Shown piece after piece: positions 16,552-24,596 of a stretch of DNA of 27,292 nt; within the stretch, counting starts at the first letter, position 1; every line of letters starts with the position of its first letter. Made by a program: the position numbers and the translations under genes. This stretch comes from CAITNM01 sp037138055 (GTDB lineage: Bacteria > Pseudomonadota > Alphaproteobacteria > Paracaedibacterales > CAITNM01): contig JBAXJB010000020.1 of NCBI GenBank assembly GCA_037138055.1, forward strand, positions 1 through 27,292, written 5' to 3'. Under the pieces are notes generated by a model, which saw nothing but the letters and a program-made list of their open reading frames with translations, ran no database searches and had not been told where the DNA came from.

Positions 16552-17640
16552 ATGCGATTTATTGTTTTAATTATAATTTTATCCCCCTTTCTTTGGGGTC
16601 GTGTGGCTCCTATACAGCAGCCCCCTATTGCTGCTCCTATACAGCAACAACCTAATATGACTTCCACACAACAGCCACCTGAGACATATATTACCTTAAA
16701 CGCCCAAAAAGGCTGCTCAGTTCATGTCGCAGCATGGCTCTCGCCCAGCTGCACTCATTGTGCTGAATATTTTTCTGCTGATATTTCCAAAATTACAGCA
16801 ATGCCTGGTTTTTGTCTTGATCTACATTTTTTTCCTCATCTCTATTTATTAGACAAGCCAGTTTCAATTTTAATTTGGAGTCAAGGATCTGATAATGCTT
16901 ACAAAATTGCAGAGATGTTTTTTAAAAACCAAAGCAAATGGCTTGATATTTCCGCCTCTAGAGAAAAACAAAAGGATAGAGAAGAAGACCTTCAAAGCTA
17001 TATAAAAGAGTTGGAAAATGACACACCTAAAAGCGCAGAAGAATCTGAAAAAATTAGGAAAATAAAAAATTACCTTGTCGCAAATGATCCTTTTTTGTAT
17101 GTAAAAATGTTTGCCCTAAATCACTTCAGTATCGATCATTTGGAACATTATTTACCCAAAGGTGATGTCGACTTAATTAGCACATTAAGCATGTCTTTAG
17201 TCAAGGATCTGCCAAGACGTGATGGCGCTGCTGTAAATTTTTCACCGGCTTTCACAAATTTAGACGGTCAACTAATTCCCGATGGAAAATTATCTCACGG
17301 AATTCTAACCCCAAGTGTCGCGGAAGATATGCTCAAGGCGGCGGGTCAGTTTTTTCCTAAAGCAGAAGACACAAAATCTAAAAAGAAATTTGCCACAAAA
17401 TCTAAAAAAGAAATTAAGATTGACGATGAGATTCAATATGCCGACGATGATCTTGGGGAAGATACAGAAGCAGAAAAATATGATGATCCTGAAAACGATA
17501 TGGATCTAGAAGACACAAATCAGTATATCGCAGACCAAACGACAGAACATTCTAAGAAAATTGAAAAAATTCTGGACAAAGTGGCTGAGGACATGGCGAA
17601 TGAAGACAGTGAGAGCTATCAGCACATTTTAAGCAACTAA
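16552..17640 (+). CDS. Secreted DsbA-like thioredoxin-fold protein with acidic C-terminal tail
   Basis: The 362-residue product has a signal peptide (residues 1-16), a Pro/Gln-rich stretch (19-43, with APIQQ twice) and a thioredoxin-like domain: AAWLSPSCTHCAEYF with redox motif C67-T-H-C70, then DLHFFPHLYLLD, a helical insert (about 115-220) and a probable cis-proline loop and strand, NFSPAFTNLDGQLIPDG (229-245). This is the DsbA/DsbG-like arrangement, so a periplasmic thiol oxidoreductase is likely. A Lys-rich patch (275-289) precedes a strongly acidic tail (290-320), then a helical end. The tail is not part of standard DsbA proteins. It lies 61 bp before rpoZ, with a separate promoter between. 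Confidence 0.65.
   Translation: MRFIVLIIILSPFLWGRVAPIQQPPIAAPIQQQPNMTSTQQPPETYITLNAQKGCSVHVAAWLSPSCTHCAEYFSADISKITAMPGFCLDLHFFPHLYLLDKPVSILIWSQGSDNAYKIAEMFFKNQSKWLDISASREKQKDREEDLQSYIKELENDTPKSAEESEKIRKIKNYLVANDPFLYVKMFALNHFSIDHLEHYLPKGDVDLISTLSMSLVKDLPRRDGAAVNFSPAFTNLDGQLIPDGKLSHGILTPSVAEDMLKAAGQFFPKAEDTKSKKKFATKSKKEIKIDDEIQYADDDLGEDTEAEKYDDPENDMDLEDTNQYIADQTTEHSKKIEKILDKVAEDMANEDSESYQHILSN
16606..16646 (+). repeat. Two 14-bp direct repeats inside the thioredoxin-fold gene
   Basis: GCTCCTATACAGCA occurs at 16606-16619 and 16633-16646, 27 bp apart, so in frame (nine codons). It encodes the repeated APIQQ in the low-complexity linker after the signal peptide. This looks like a small in-frame duplication. 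Confidence 0.8.
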
Positions 17641-17647
17641 CAAATCC

Positions 17648-17676
17648 TTGCATAAATTCTGAACTTCACCTATTAT
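17648..17676 (+). promoter_or_regulatory. Promoter and strong ribosome-binding site of rpoZ
   Basis: TTGCAT (17648-17653), a 17-nt spacer and TATTAT (17671-17676) predict a start near 17683. A perfect AGGAGG follows at 17692-17697, four nt before the ATG at 17702. This is the best Shine-Dalgarno sequence in the window and fixes the rpoZ start. Confidence 0.6.
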
Positions 17677-17701
17677 GTGCGGTAGTTATGCAGGAGGTTT
17701 T

Positions 17702-18064
17702 ATGGCTCGAGTTACTGTTGAAGATTGTATCGAAAAAGTTCCAAATAGATTTGATTTAGTTGCGTTTGCAGCAAAAAGAGGCAGAGAAATTTCAGCAGGC
17801 GCCAGCATAACTGTAGCCCGAGATAATGATAAAAATCCTGTCATAGCACTTCGTGAAATTGCAGAAGGAAATCTTAATCTTAAAAATATTGAAGAGGGCA
17901 TAATTAAAGCCTTACAACGCGCAGTTCTAACTGATGAGCTAGACGTGGAAATTGATGGCGATTTACTTGAAGTTATGCAAGATGCTAGTCAATGGCATAA
18001 AGACGAACCAACTCCAAAAACAAAAGATATTGAATATATCGACGACGACACTATCGAAGATTAA
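17702..18064 (+). CDS. rpoZ: RNA polymerase omega subunit
   Basis: Omega helps fold beta-prime and forms part of a (p)ppGpp binding site on RNA polymerase in proteobacteria. The 120-residue product begins MARVTVEDCIEKVPNRFDLV, continues AAKRGREISAGASITV and has ALREIAEGNL: these are the conserved omega segments. A frame opening nine codons earlier (17675) is not used, because AGGAGG sits just before ATG 17702. The C-terminal part (about 70-120) is acidic and poorly conserved, as usual in alphaproteobacteria. rel follows after 46 bp, the classic rpoZ-rel operon. Confidence 0.95.
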   Translation: MARVTVEDCIEKVPNRFDLVAFAAKRGREISAGASITVARDNDKNPVIALREIAEGNLNLKNIEEGIIKALQRAVLTDELDVEIDGDLLEVMQDASQWHKDEPTPKTKDIEYIDDDTIED

Positions 18065-18110
18065 TCAAAAACTGGTTAGACTATAGGAATGTAATTCTAA
18101 GAGTATTGCT

Positions 18111-20273
18111 GTGAAAGCAATCACGAGTAAACCTGTAGTTCGTCAATTTGAACTTGTTGAAAAGCTTAAGCGGTATCACCCAAATACCAATGAAGACTTA
18201 GTAAACAAAGCTTATGTATTTTGTATGAAAGTACATGGGCAACAGTTTCGTGAATCTGGCGACCCATATTTCTATCACCCCTTAGAAGTAGCTAACATTC
18301 TAGCCGATATGAGGCTGGATCACTATTATATTGTAACAGCATTACTTCATGATGCCATTGAAGACACCCTCACAACTTATGCCGAAATTGAGGTCATGTT
18401 TGGCACTGAAATTGCGAAGTTAGTTGACGGAGTCACAAAGCTTTCGCAACTTGAACTGCAGTCATCTTCATCACCCCAGGCTGAAAATTTTAGAAAATTA
18501 TTTTTGGCAATGTCTAACGACCTTCGCGTGCTTTTGGTCAAACTTGCTGATCGTGTGCACAATATGCGTACACTATATTTCATCAAAGACCCAGAAAGAC
18601 GCAAACGAATAGCTAGAGAAACTCTTGAAATTTATGCTCCCTTAGCCAGTCGAATCGGCATTACAAAATTCAAAGATGAGCTCCAAAATTATGCTTTTGA
18701 GCATCTACACCCAGATGATCATACTAATGTCATGGAACAATTAGCAAATATGCCTCAAACACAGCAACTTATTGAAAATATTAACATTGATATCACAAAA
18801 GTTCTAGAAAATGGAAGTTTAAAGGTTCAGGTTTTTGGACGAGAAAAAACCCCATACTCAATTTGGAAAAAAATTCAAAAACGCAATATTACTTTTGAAC
18901 AACTATCAGATTTAATGGCTTTTCGAATCATAGTTACCAATCTGCAAGAGTGTTATCAAGCACTTGGGCTTATTCACAGCTCTTATATTATGGTTCCGGG
19001 ACGCTTTAAAGATTATATAAGCACTCCAAAAGCCAATGGCTATCAATCTCTGCACACGACATTAATTGGACCATACAATCAAAAAATTGAAATTCAGATT
19101 CGTACACAAGAAATGCATGAAGTTTGTGAATTCGGTGTTGCTGCTCATTGGCACTATAAACAGAAAACTAAAGACAAAGAATCTATTAATTTTCATGAAG
19201 GCACTCAGTATAGCTGGGTAAGAAACCTTTTAGAAATATTAGAGCACGCAGACAATCCTGATGAATTTTTAGAGCACACCAAGCTTGAGATGTTTCATGA
19301 TCAAGTGTTTTGTTTCACTCCAAAAGGAGAAGTTATTGCCTTACCTAAAAGCGCTAGCGTACTTGATTTTGCATATGCAATACATGGTGAGGTTGGCAAC
19401 AAAGCAATCAGCGCAAAAATTAATGGAAAGCAAGTCCCTCTGCGCACAGAGATTAATAACGGTGATCAAATTGAGATCATCACATCAAGACAACAGCACC
19501 CATCTCTCGGCTGGGAAAAATATGTCATTACAGGTAAGGCAAAAGCTCAAATTCGCAAATTCATTCGCGCAAAAAAACGTGATCAATTTTTAGAGCTAGG
19601 AAAAACTCTTCTAACTAAATCATTACAAAAAGAAGGATGCAACTTTGATGAGCGAATTTTAACCCAAAATATAAAAGAAGGTCAGTTCAGCAACGTTGAA
19701 GATATTTTAGTTAGCCTCGGAGAAGGCACTACAAGCATTAAAGATATTGTTAAATTTTTCAAACCTCAAACTACATCGACATTTGATGAAGAAACAATAA
19801 AACTGAAACCACAAAAAACTGCAGAAACTTTTTCAAAAATTCCTATCAAAGGTTTGATTCCGGGGATGGCCATTCATTATGCAGGATGCTGTCACCCAAT
19901 TCTTGGTGACAAAATTATAGGGGTTGTAAATACCGGAAAAGGAATAACAATTCACACAAATGACTGTCATCAATTAGCTTTAATACCATCAGAAAGCGGA
20001 TTTCTTGACTTAAGCTGGAACGAAGATAACAATGAAGACATCTTCGTCGGTCGGTTAAAAATCATATTCACCAACAAACAAGGCGCGTTGGCCTCAATTA
20101 CAAGCGCTATTAGTAAATGTGGGGCTGATATTAATAACTTAAAAATTATACATAGAAGCATAGATTTTTGGGAAATCATTACTGATATCGGCGTGCACGA
20201 TAAAGATCAGCTGCAAAATATACAAGCCAGCCTTCGTACCTTAAGTCTTGTTAGTCAGGTTGACAGACAATGA
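18111..20273 (+). CDS. rel: Bifunctional (p)ppGpp synthetase/hydrolase (RelA/SpoT family)
   Basis: Makes and degrades the stringent-response alarmone (p)ppGpp. The 720-residue product (GTG start) has the HD hydrolase domain intact: H56 in YFYHPLEVA, H80-D81 with ED in LLHDAIEDT, and D147 in LADRVHNMRT. The synthetase domain follows (about 235-350: GREKTPYSIWKKIQK, RFKDYISTPKANGYQSLHTT, EIQIRTQEMHEVCEFGVAAH), then a TGS domain (about 397-460), the Cys-rich helical region with YAGCCHPILGDKI (590-602) and a C-terminal ACT domain (about 645-715). Both activities are therefore expected. It is downstream of rpoZ and overlaps acpS by 4 bp (ATGA). Confidence 0.96.
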   Translation: MKAITSKPVVRQFELVEKLKRYHPNTNEDLVNKAYVFCMKVHGQQFRESGDPYFYHPLEVANILADMRLDHYYIVTALLHDAIEDTLTTYAEIEVMFGTEIAKLVDGVTKLSQLELQSSSSPQAENFRKLFLAMSNDLRVLLVKLADRVHNMRTLYFIKDPERRKRIARETLEIYAPLASRIGITKFKDELQNYAFEHLHPDDHTNVMEQLANMPQTQQLIENINIDITKVLENGSLKVQVFGREKTPYSIWKKIQKRNITFEQLSDLMAFRIIVTNLQECYQALGLIHSSYIMVPGRFKDYISTPKANGYQSLHTTLIGPYNQKIEIQIRTQEMHEVCEFGVAAHWHYKQKTKDKESINFHEGTQYSWVRNLLEILEHADNPDEFLEHTKLEMFHDQVFCFTPKGEVIALPKSASVLDFAYAIHGEVGNKAISAKINGKQVPLRTEINNGDQIEIITSRQQHPSLGWEKYVITGKAKAQIRKFIRAKKRDQFLELGKTLLTKSLQKEGCNFDERILTQNIKEGQFSNVEDILVSLGEGTTSIKDIVKFFKPQTTSTFDEETIKLKPQKTAETFSKIPIKGLIPGMAIHYAGCCHPILGDKIIGVVNTGKGITIHTNDCHQLALIPSESGFLDLSWNEDNNEDIFVGRLKIIFTNKQGALASITSAISKCGADINNLKIIHRSIDFWEIITDIGVHDKDQLQNIQASLRTLSLVSQVDRQ

Positions 20274-20653
20274 TTTTAGGAATTGGATGTGATATTTGTG
20301 ATATTCGGCGCATTGAAAAGCTTATTGAAACTCAGGGAGTGAAATTTTTAAAACGCGTTTTTACAACTTCTGAACAGGAACGATTACAAAAAAGAGCAGA
20401 ATCCACTGCTGGCTTTGCAAAAGTATTTGCAGCTAAAGAATCGTTAGTGAAAGCTTTGGGCAATAGTACAGATATCTCGTGGCAAGACATTGAAGTAATT
20501 AAAAATCCTCATGGTCGTCCAGAATTTATATTACATGGAGCTGCCCATGAAATGGCAGAAAAATTAGCAGAAGGTCCTTATCAATTAAAACTAAGCTTAA
20601 GTGACGAACCACCGTATGCTTTAGCGTATGTTATTTTTTGTAAAATTCTTTAA
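20270..20653 (+). CDS. acpS: Holo-[acyl-carrier-protein] synthase
   Basis: Transfers 4'-phosphopantetheine from CoA to apo-ACP, activating fatty-acid synthesis. The 127-residue product has the two family motifs: GIGCDICDIRRIEKL with Mg-binding D8, and FAAKESLVKALG with E57. The end KLSLSDEPPYALAYVIF matches the last strands of AcpS trimers. Length is normal. It is translationally coupled to rel through a 4-bp overlap. A 6S-like RNA gene with its own -10 element follows within about 30 bp. Confidence 0.95.
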   Translation: MILGIGCDICDIRRIEKLIETQGVKFLKRVFTTSEQERLQKRAESTAGFAKVFAAKESLVKALGNSTDISWQDIEVIKNPHGRPEFILHGAAHEMAEKLAEGPYQLKLSLSDEPPYALAYVIFCKIL

Positions 20654-20675
20654 CCTACCTTTAACTGGTTATAAT
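20650..20675 (+). promoter_or_regulatory. Candidate promoter of the 6S-like RNA
   Basis: A perfect TATAAT lies at 20670-20675, directly after the acpS stop (20651-20653). No good -35 is present; the best match (TTTAAC, 20649-20654) is spaced by only 15 nt. Transcription would start near 20682, leaving a leader of about 40 nt before the structured RNA. Confidence 0.45.
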
Positions 20676-20720
20676 ATATATTGAACATATGGGAAAAACT
20701 TGTTACTTATGCTAGATTTT

Positions 20721-20880
20721 CCTGGTGCGGCAACGTTCGTGTGAGTTTAATCCCTTGGCTCAGTTTACATCCTTGGGAGCTGTCCCTGGCAAAACCGTGG
20801 TTTTGTTATATGGCACCCACTTGGCATTTTAGCCACGAGAGGATCATTCGCTCCACGGCGTTGGCGGCACCTTTTATTTT
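20721..20880 (+). ncRNA. ssrS: Probable 6S RNA
   Basis: This stretch is clearly richer in GC than its surroundings and folds as a long interrupted rod: GGTGC/GCACC (20724-20728/20867-20871), CAACG/CGTTG (20731-20735/20859-20863) and CGTG/CACG (20738-20741/20854-20857). A large middle portion contains a perfect hairpin, CAAAAC-CGTG-GTTTTG (20790-20805). The 3' arm is followed by TTTTATTTTT, so the closing stem can end transcription. Length (about 150-160 nt), closed ends, an open middle and the GGCACCCACTT element followed by CATTCG resemble alphaproteobacterial 6S RNA, which binds RNA polymerase as a mimic of an open promoter. The 68-codon frame across it has no family resemblance. Family assignment is from remembered consensus; 5' end uncertain. 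Confidence 0.65.
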
Positions 20881-20891
20881 TAGGTGATTGA

Positions 20892-21938
20892 GTGACAATT
20901 TTAACTCGTTTTCAAGGCAACGCAGCTGTTATTCAGTTAAATCGACCTCAACAATACAATGCGACAAACCTAGAAACTATTCAGGAAATATCTCAATTTT
21001 TATTAGCGTGTTCTGGGAATACTCACGTAAAAAAAATTATTATCACCTCAGATCACCCTAAAGCTTTTTGTGCAGGCGGAGATATACGCGCCGCTCATGA
21101 TGCACTAAAAAATAATAATGCTAGTCTCGGCTCTATTTTTTTTGATGAAGAATACAAGTTAATTTACAATTTAGCTACCTGCCAAAAACCAATTATTTCT
21201 CTTGTGAATGGCTTATGTTTTGGAGGAGGCATGGGACTTTCTATGCACAACCAATACCGTATTATTACAGAAAATGCAGTTTTGGGCATGCCTGAAACCA
21301 TTATTGGATTCTTCCCGGATGTCGCCGCCAGCTTTCGGTTTGCACAATTTCCAAAACCTTGGGCTAATTTTTATGGGCTTACAGGAAACACAATCTCAAA
21401 TTCCCATGCTTTAAAATGGAATATGGCTGACTATTTTGTTCGCTCGGAATTTCTCCCTGATTTATTAAATAATTTATGCACCAACGATTCACCCGAAGAC
21501 ACCATCAAACAATTCAGTCAATCAGCTCCTAATGAATATGTTTTTGGAACGGATTGGGTGTGTGATGTTTTTTCATTGGATCTGAGCTGTATCTTTAAAA
21601 ATTTAGAAAATCATGCACATCATGAAGCCAAGAAGACTCTTCATGATTTAAAATCTCGATCTCCCTTAAGTCTACTTGTAACCCACAAATTACTTGAAAT
21701 GTCTCCATTTCTTGATTTGAAAAAAGCACTAACGCTTGATCATGTAATTGCTATGAATTTTTTAAAAAATCCTGATTTCCAAGAAGGAATCCGTGCCCAA
21801 GTTATAGACAAGGATAAAAACCCTAAGTGGAAGTATGAATTCAGCAATATTAGCGACGACATGATAAGATGTTTTTTTACACCTACTTTCTTAGATTGTA
21901 ATTTTGCTGTTGCTGCTTCGCAAAATCTTGTGAATTAG
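20892..21938 (+). CDS. Enoyl-CoA hydratase/isomerase family protein, 3-hydroxyisobutyryl-CoA hydrolase-like
   Basis: A 348-residue crotonase-fold protein starting at GTG 20892. It has KAFCAGGDIRAAHDAL (oxyanion-hole segment, about 57-72), GLCFGGGMGLSMHNQYRIIT (107-126) and MPETIIGFFPDV (133-144). E135 and D143 match the catalytic Glu and Asp of 3-hydroxyisobutyryl-CoA hydrolase (valine breakdown), as does the length, which is longer than a plain enoyl-CoA hydratase. The usual GG after PDV is replaced by AA. No other valine-degradation gene is nearby, so the physiological substrate is open. It starts about 12 nt after the 6S-like RNA ends. Confidence 0.8.
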   Translation: MTILTRFQGNAAVIQLNRPQQYNATNLETIQEISQFLLACSGNTHVKKIIITSDHPKAFCAGGDIRAAHDALKNNNASLGSIFFDEEYKLIYNLATCQKPIISLVNGLCFGGGMGLSMHNQYRIITENAVLGMPETIIGFFPDVAASFRFAQFPKPWANFYGLTGNTISNSHALKWNMADYFVRSEFLPDLLNNLCTNDSPEDTIKQFSQSAPNEYVFGTDWVCDVFSLDLSCIFKNLENHAHHEAKKTLHDLKSRSPLSLLVTHKLLEMSPFLDLKKALTLDHVIAMNFLKNPDFQEGIRAQVIDKDKNPKWKYEFSNISDDMIRCFFTPTFLDCNFAVAASQNLVN

Positions 21939-22105
21939 CGAAATTCAATGTACACTTAAGGTGTTGGTATTTTTGTGATTTACTTTTTATCGTGCTAAAT
22001 ATTTTCTCTGTTTTATCTTTCCTTACGATAACAACCACCGGTTGGGTCCGGTAGCAGTTAATCATCTTTTAAATTTTAAGTTCAATAATTTTCAAGGAGA
22101 AACGC
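21939..22105 (+). other. Intergenic region before the DAACS symporter gene
   Basis: 167 bases. A perfect 5-bp stem with a 6-nt loop (ACCGG-TTGGGT-CCGGT, 22037-22052) is present but is not followed by a T-run. A good ribosome-binding site, AAGGAG, precedes ATG 22106. No convincing promoter or RNA gene was found. Confidence 0.3.
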
Positions 22106-23242
22106 ATGTTTCGTAAAATGCCTTTTATTTTGATGGCAACTATAGCAGCCATTATCTTTTTAGACCCCTTTTTATCGATGTCTTTAAAGCAGGGGCTCTA
22201 TGCAGTTAGCCTAAGTATTAAATCAACGATTGTACTTCTTCTCCCCTTCATTATTTTTGGATTATTATTCAAGGCAACCGTCACGCTTTCTAGTGGAGCG
22301 ACTAAAATCATTGGAATGATTTTAGTGCTAGCATGTTGTTCTAATTTTATTTCTACATTTCTTAGTCACTATGTAGGAATTTGGATATACCACTTTGATT
22401 TATCAATGATATCTCCAAAAGAAACTTCTGAGTTAAATCCTTTATGGTCTTTAACTTTACCAAAACTTATTGCAAATGATAAAGCTATGTTTGCTGGCAT
22501 TATATTAGGCATTGTTGCCTCGAAAATTTGCCCTTTTCCCGCTCATAAAATTGCAGCAAAAGTAGATCAATGGATCGGCCTGCTTCTTAAAGGATTTGTG
22601 TATTTGATTCCATTTTTTGTTGTAGGCTTTGTAGTAAAATTACAATTTGATGGCGTTGTTGGAACGATTATAAAAGACTATTCGGCAATCTTTTTAGTGA
22701 TTGCCTTGGCACAATTTAGCTATATTTTCTTAGCTTACTTTTTACTAAACAGCTGCAAATTAAAGGCTTTCATAAACAGCATAAAAAATATGATTCCTGC
22801 TGCTATTAGTGGATTTAGCACCATGTCAAGCGCTGCAAGCATGCCACTTACAATTATAGGAGCTGAAAATAGCGCTAAGAACAAAGATTTGGCGCGCTCT
22901 GTTATTCCTGCCACAGTAAATATTCACCTTATTGGTGATTGCTTTGCGATTCCTATTCTTGCTTATGCAGTACTAAAAAGCTTTGGTATGGCAGAACCAT
23001 CTTTATTGAGTTACCTTACTTTCTCTCTCTATTTTGTCATTGCGAAATTTTCTGTAGCAGCAATTCCAGGTGGGGGCATTTTAGTTATGCTTCCAATACT
23101 AGAAGCTTATTTAGGCTTCAATGCAGAAATGATGTCGCTTATTACAGCTCTTTACGTATTATTTGACCCTGTCATAACCTGTGCAAACGTTTTAGGTAAT
23201 GGAGCATTTGCCAAGCTGATAGATCGCTGCAATGAAAAATAG
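22106..23242 (+). CDS. DAACS-family (dicarboxylate/amino acid:cation) symporter, divergent
   Basis: A 378-residue membrane protein with about eight membrane segments and two re-entrant loops, as in the GltP/GltPh family. The serine-rich HP1 loop GFSTMSSAASMPLTI (236-250), HP2 AAIPGGGILVMLPILEAY (318-335) and the TM8 motif DPVITCANVLGN (354-365) are recognisable. However TM7 reads PATVNIHLIGDCFAIPI (268-284), where characterised members have NMDGT, and the TM8 Arg that holds the acidic side chain (Arg397 in GltPh) and the following Na-site Asp (Asp405) are replaced by Ile and Asn. Substrate and coupling ion may therefore differ. AAGGAG precedes the ATG. It stands alone between non-related genes. 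Confidence 0.8.
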   Translation: MFRKMPFILMATIAAIIFLDPFLSMSLKQGLYAVSLSIKSTIVLLLPFIIFGLLFKATVTLSSGATKIIGMILVLACCSNFISTFLSHYVGIWIYHFDLSMISPKETSELNPLWSLTLPKLIANDKAMFAGIILGIVASKICPFPAHKIAAKVDQWIGLLLKGFVYLIPFFVVGFVVKLQFDGVVGTIIKDYSAIFLVIALAQFSYIFLAYFLLNSCKLKAFINSIKNMIPAAISGFSTMSSAASMPLTIIGAENSAKNKDLARSVIPATVNIHLIGDCFAIPILAYAVLKSFGMAEPSLLSYLTFSLYFVIAKFSVAAIPGGGILVMLPILEAYLGFNAEMMSLITALYVLFDPVITCANVLGNGAFAKLIDRCNEK

Positions 23243-23300
23243 AGTTAATTATTTTCAAAACAACTTAATTTTTTGAGAATTTGATTTCTAATTTGCTCTG

Positions 23301-23329
23301 TTCAAAGCTATTTTTTTATTGAATAATAT
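23301..23329 (+). promoter_or_regulatory. Candidate promoter of pgk
   Basis: TTCAAA (23301-23306), a 17-nt spacer and TAATAT (23324-23329) lie about 28 nt before the GTG start. Each hexamer matches the consensus at only 4 of 6 positions, in a very AT-rich stretch, so this is weak. Confidence 0.3.
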
Positions 23330-23356
23330 GTATTAGTACTTTATTGAGAAGTGTTC

Positions 23357-24580
23357 GTGTCGCGTATATCGATTAAAAATATCAATTTCTCTGAGAAAAA
23401 AGTTATTGTTAGGCTTGACCTCAACTTGCCGTTAAAAGACGGTCAAATTCAAGATGTTACACGTATTACACGAATTATTCCTACCTTAAAAACGATTCTT
23501 GCGACCAATCCAAAATATATAGTTATATTGTCTCATTTGGGACGCCCAAAACCAAAACCACAAACTCAGTGGGATAAAAATGATAGCCTTGAACCAATCG
23601 CTAGTGCTTTGCAGGAATTGCTCGGACATTCGGTTATTTTTTCAAATAAACAAATTGGACCAGACCTATATCAAGAACTCAATACACTTCCGAATGGCTC
23701 AGTACTAATGGCTGAAAATATTCGCTTTTACAGTGGAGAAGAAGAAAATTCGAATGATTTTTCTAAACAATTAAGTCAATTGGGCGACATGTTTATAAAC
23801 GACGCATTTTCTTGCTGTCATCGCGTACACGCATCAGTAGTTGGCATCACAAAATATTTACCATCTTATGCTGGTCTTTGTCTTGATAAAGAATTAAGCG
23901 TATTGGAAAGCATTTTAGTAAATCCAAAACGACCAGTGGTAGGCATTGTTGCAGGCAGCAAGGTATCTACAAAAATTGATCTATTATTGAATCTTTTAAA
24001 TAAGCTAGATTATTTGTTCGTAGGCGGAGGCATGGCCAATACTCTTTTATGCGCTCAAGGATATAAAATGGGGGGATCATTTGTTGAAAATGATCGATTA
24101 GGCATTGCCGAGGCAGTTTTGCAGAAAGCAAAAAGTAGTAGGTGTGAGTTATTGCTACCGATTGATGTAGTAGTCGCTAAAAAACTAGAACCAAACATAT
24201 CTACCCAAGTTGTTAGTATTGATATGATTGATGCTGATCAAGCTATGTATGATATTGGACCTAAAACATTAGAACGTCTGCAAAATATCCTAAAACTATG
24301 CAAAACAGTTTTATGGAATGGTCCAGTTGGAGTATATGAAGTTTCACCTTTTGATCAAGGATCCAACATCATTGCAAAATCCATTGCACAGCGCACTCAA
24401 ATAGGAAAAATTATTAGCGTAGCTGGGGGAGGCGATACAATCGCAGTTGTTGGAGAGAACAGTGTCGATTTCACATATGTATCGACGGCAGGAGGAGCGT
24501 TTTTAGAATGGCTTGAAGGCAAAGTATTGCCTGGCGTTGAAGCCTTGGAATCTATAAATGAGCAAAAATTAGTACCTTAA
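23357..24580 (+). CDS. pgk: Phosphoglycerate kinase
   Basis: Glycolytic enzyme converting 1,3-bisphosphoglycerate and ADP to 3-phosphoglycerate and ATP. The product (407 residues) has VIVRLDLNLPL near the N-terminus, LSHLGRPK, LAENIRFYSGEE-like substrate loop (here LMAENIRFYSGEEEN), FINDAFSCCHRVHAS, GSKVSTKIDLL, VLWNGPVGVYE and the nucleotide-binding VAGGGDTIAVV with STAGGAFLEWLEG, i.e. all main motifs. FSCCHR replaces the common FGTAHR. I chose GTG 23357 (MSRISIKN) over GTG 23351, because GAGAAG sits at a proper distance before it. It converges with the zincin-like gene, 16 bp away, with no evident terminator. Confidence 0.94.
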   Translation: MSRISIKNINFSEKKVIVRLDLNLPLKDGQIQDVTRITRIIPTLKTILATNPKYIVILSHLGRPKPKPQTQWDKNDSLEPIASALQELLGHSVIFSNKQIGPDLYQELNTLPNGSVLMAENIRFYSGEEENSNDFSKQLSQLGDMFINDAFSCCHRVHASVVGITKYLPSYAGLCLDKELSVLESILVNPKRPVVGIVAGSKVSTKIDLLLNLLNKLDYLFVGGGMANTLLCAQGYKMGGSFVENDRLGIAEAVLQKAKSSRCELLLPIDVVVAKKLEPNISTQVVSIDMIDADQAMYDIGPKTLERLQNILKLCKTVLWNGPVGVYEVSPFDQGSNIIAKSIAQRTQIGKIISVAGGGDTIAVVGENSVDFTYVSTAGGAFLEWLEGKVLPGVEALESINEQKLVP

Positions 24581-24596
24581 TGGAAAAATAAATGAT

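Noticed and set aside
17675..17701. Longer N-terminus for rpoZ
   Set aside because: AGGAGG directly precedes ATG 17702, and the predicted -10 element overlaps the proposed upstream start codon.
20681..20887. 68-codon plus-strand ORF after acpS
   Set aside because: It covers the paired arms of the structured RNA, has no family resemblance, no ribosome-binding site, and a Trp/His-rich composition typical of a chance frame in GC-richer non-coding DNA.
22037..22052. Hairpin ACCGG-TTGGGT-CCGGT as a terminator
   Set aside because: There is no T-run after it on either strand and the stem is only 5 bp.
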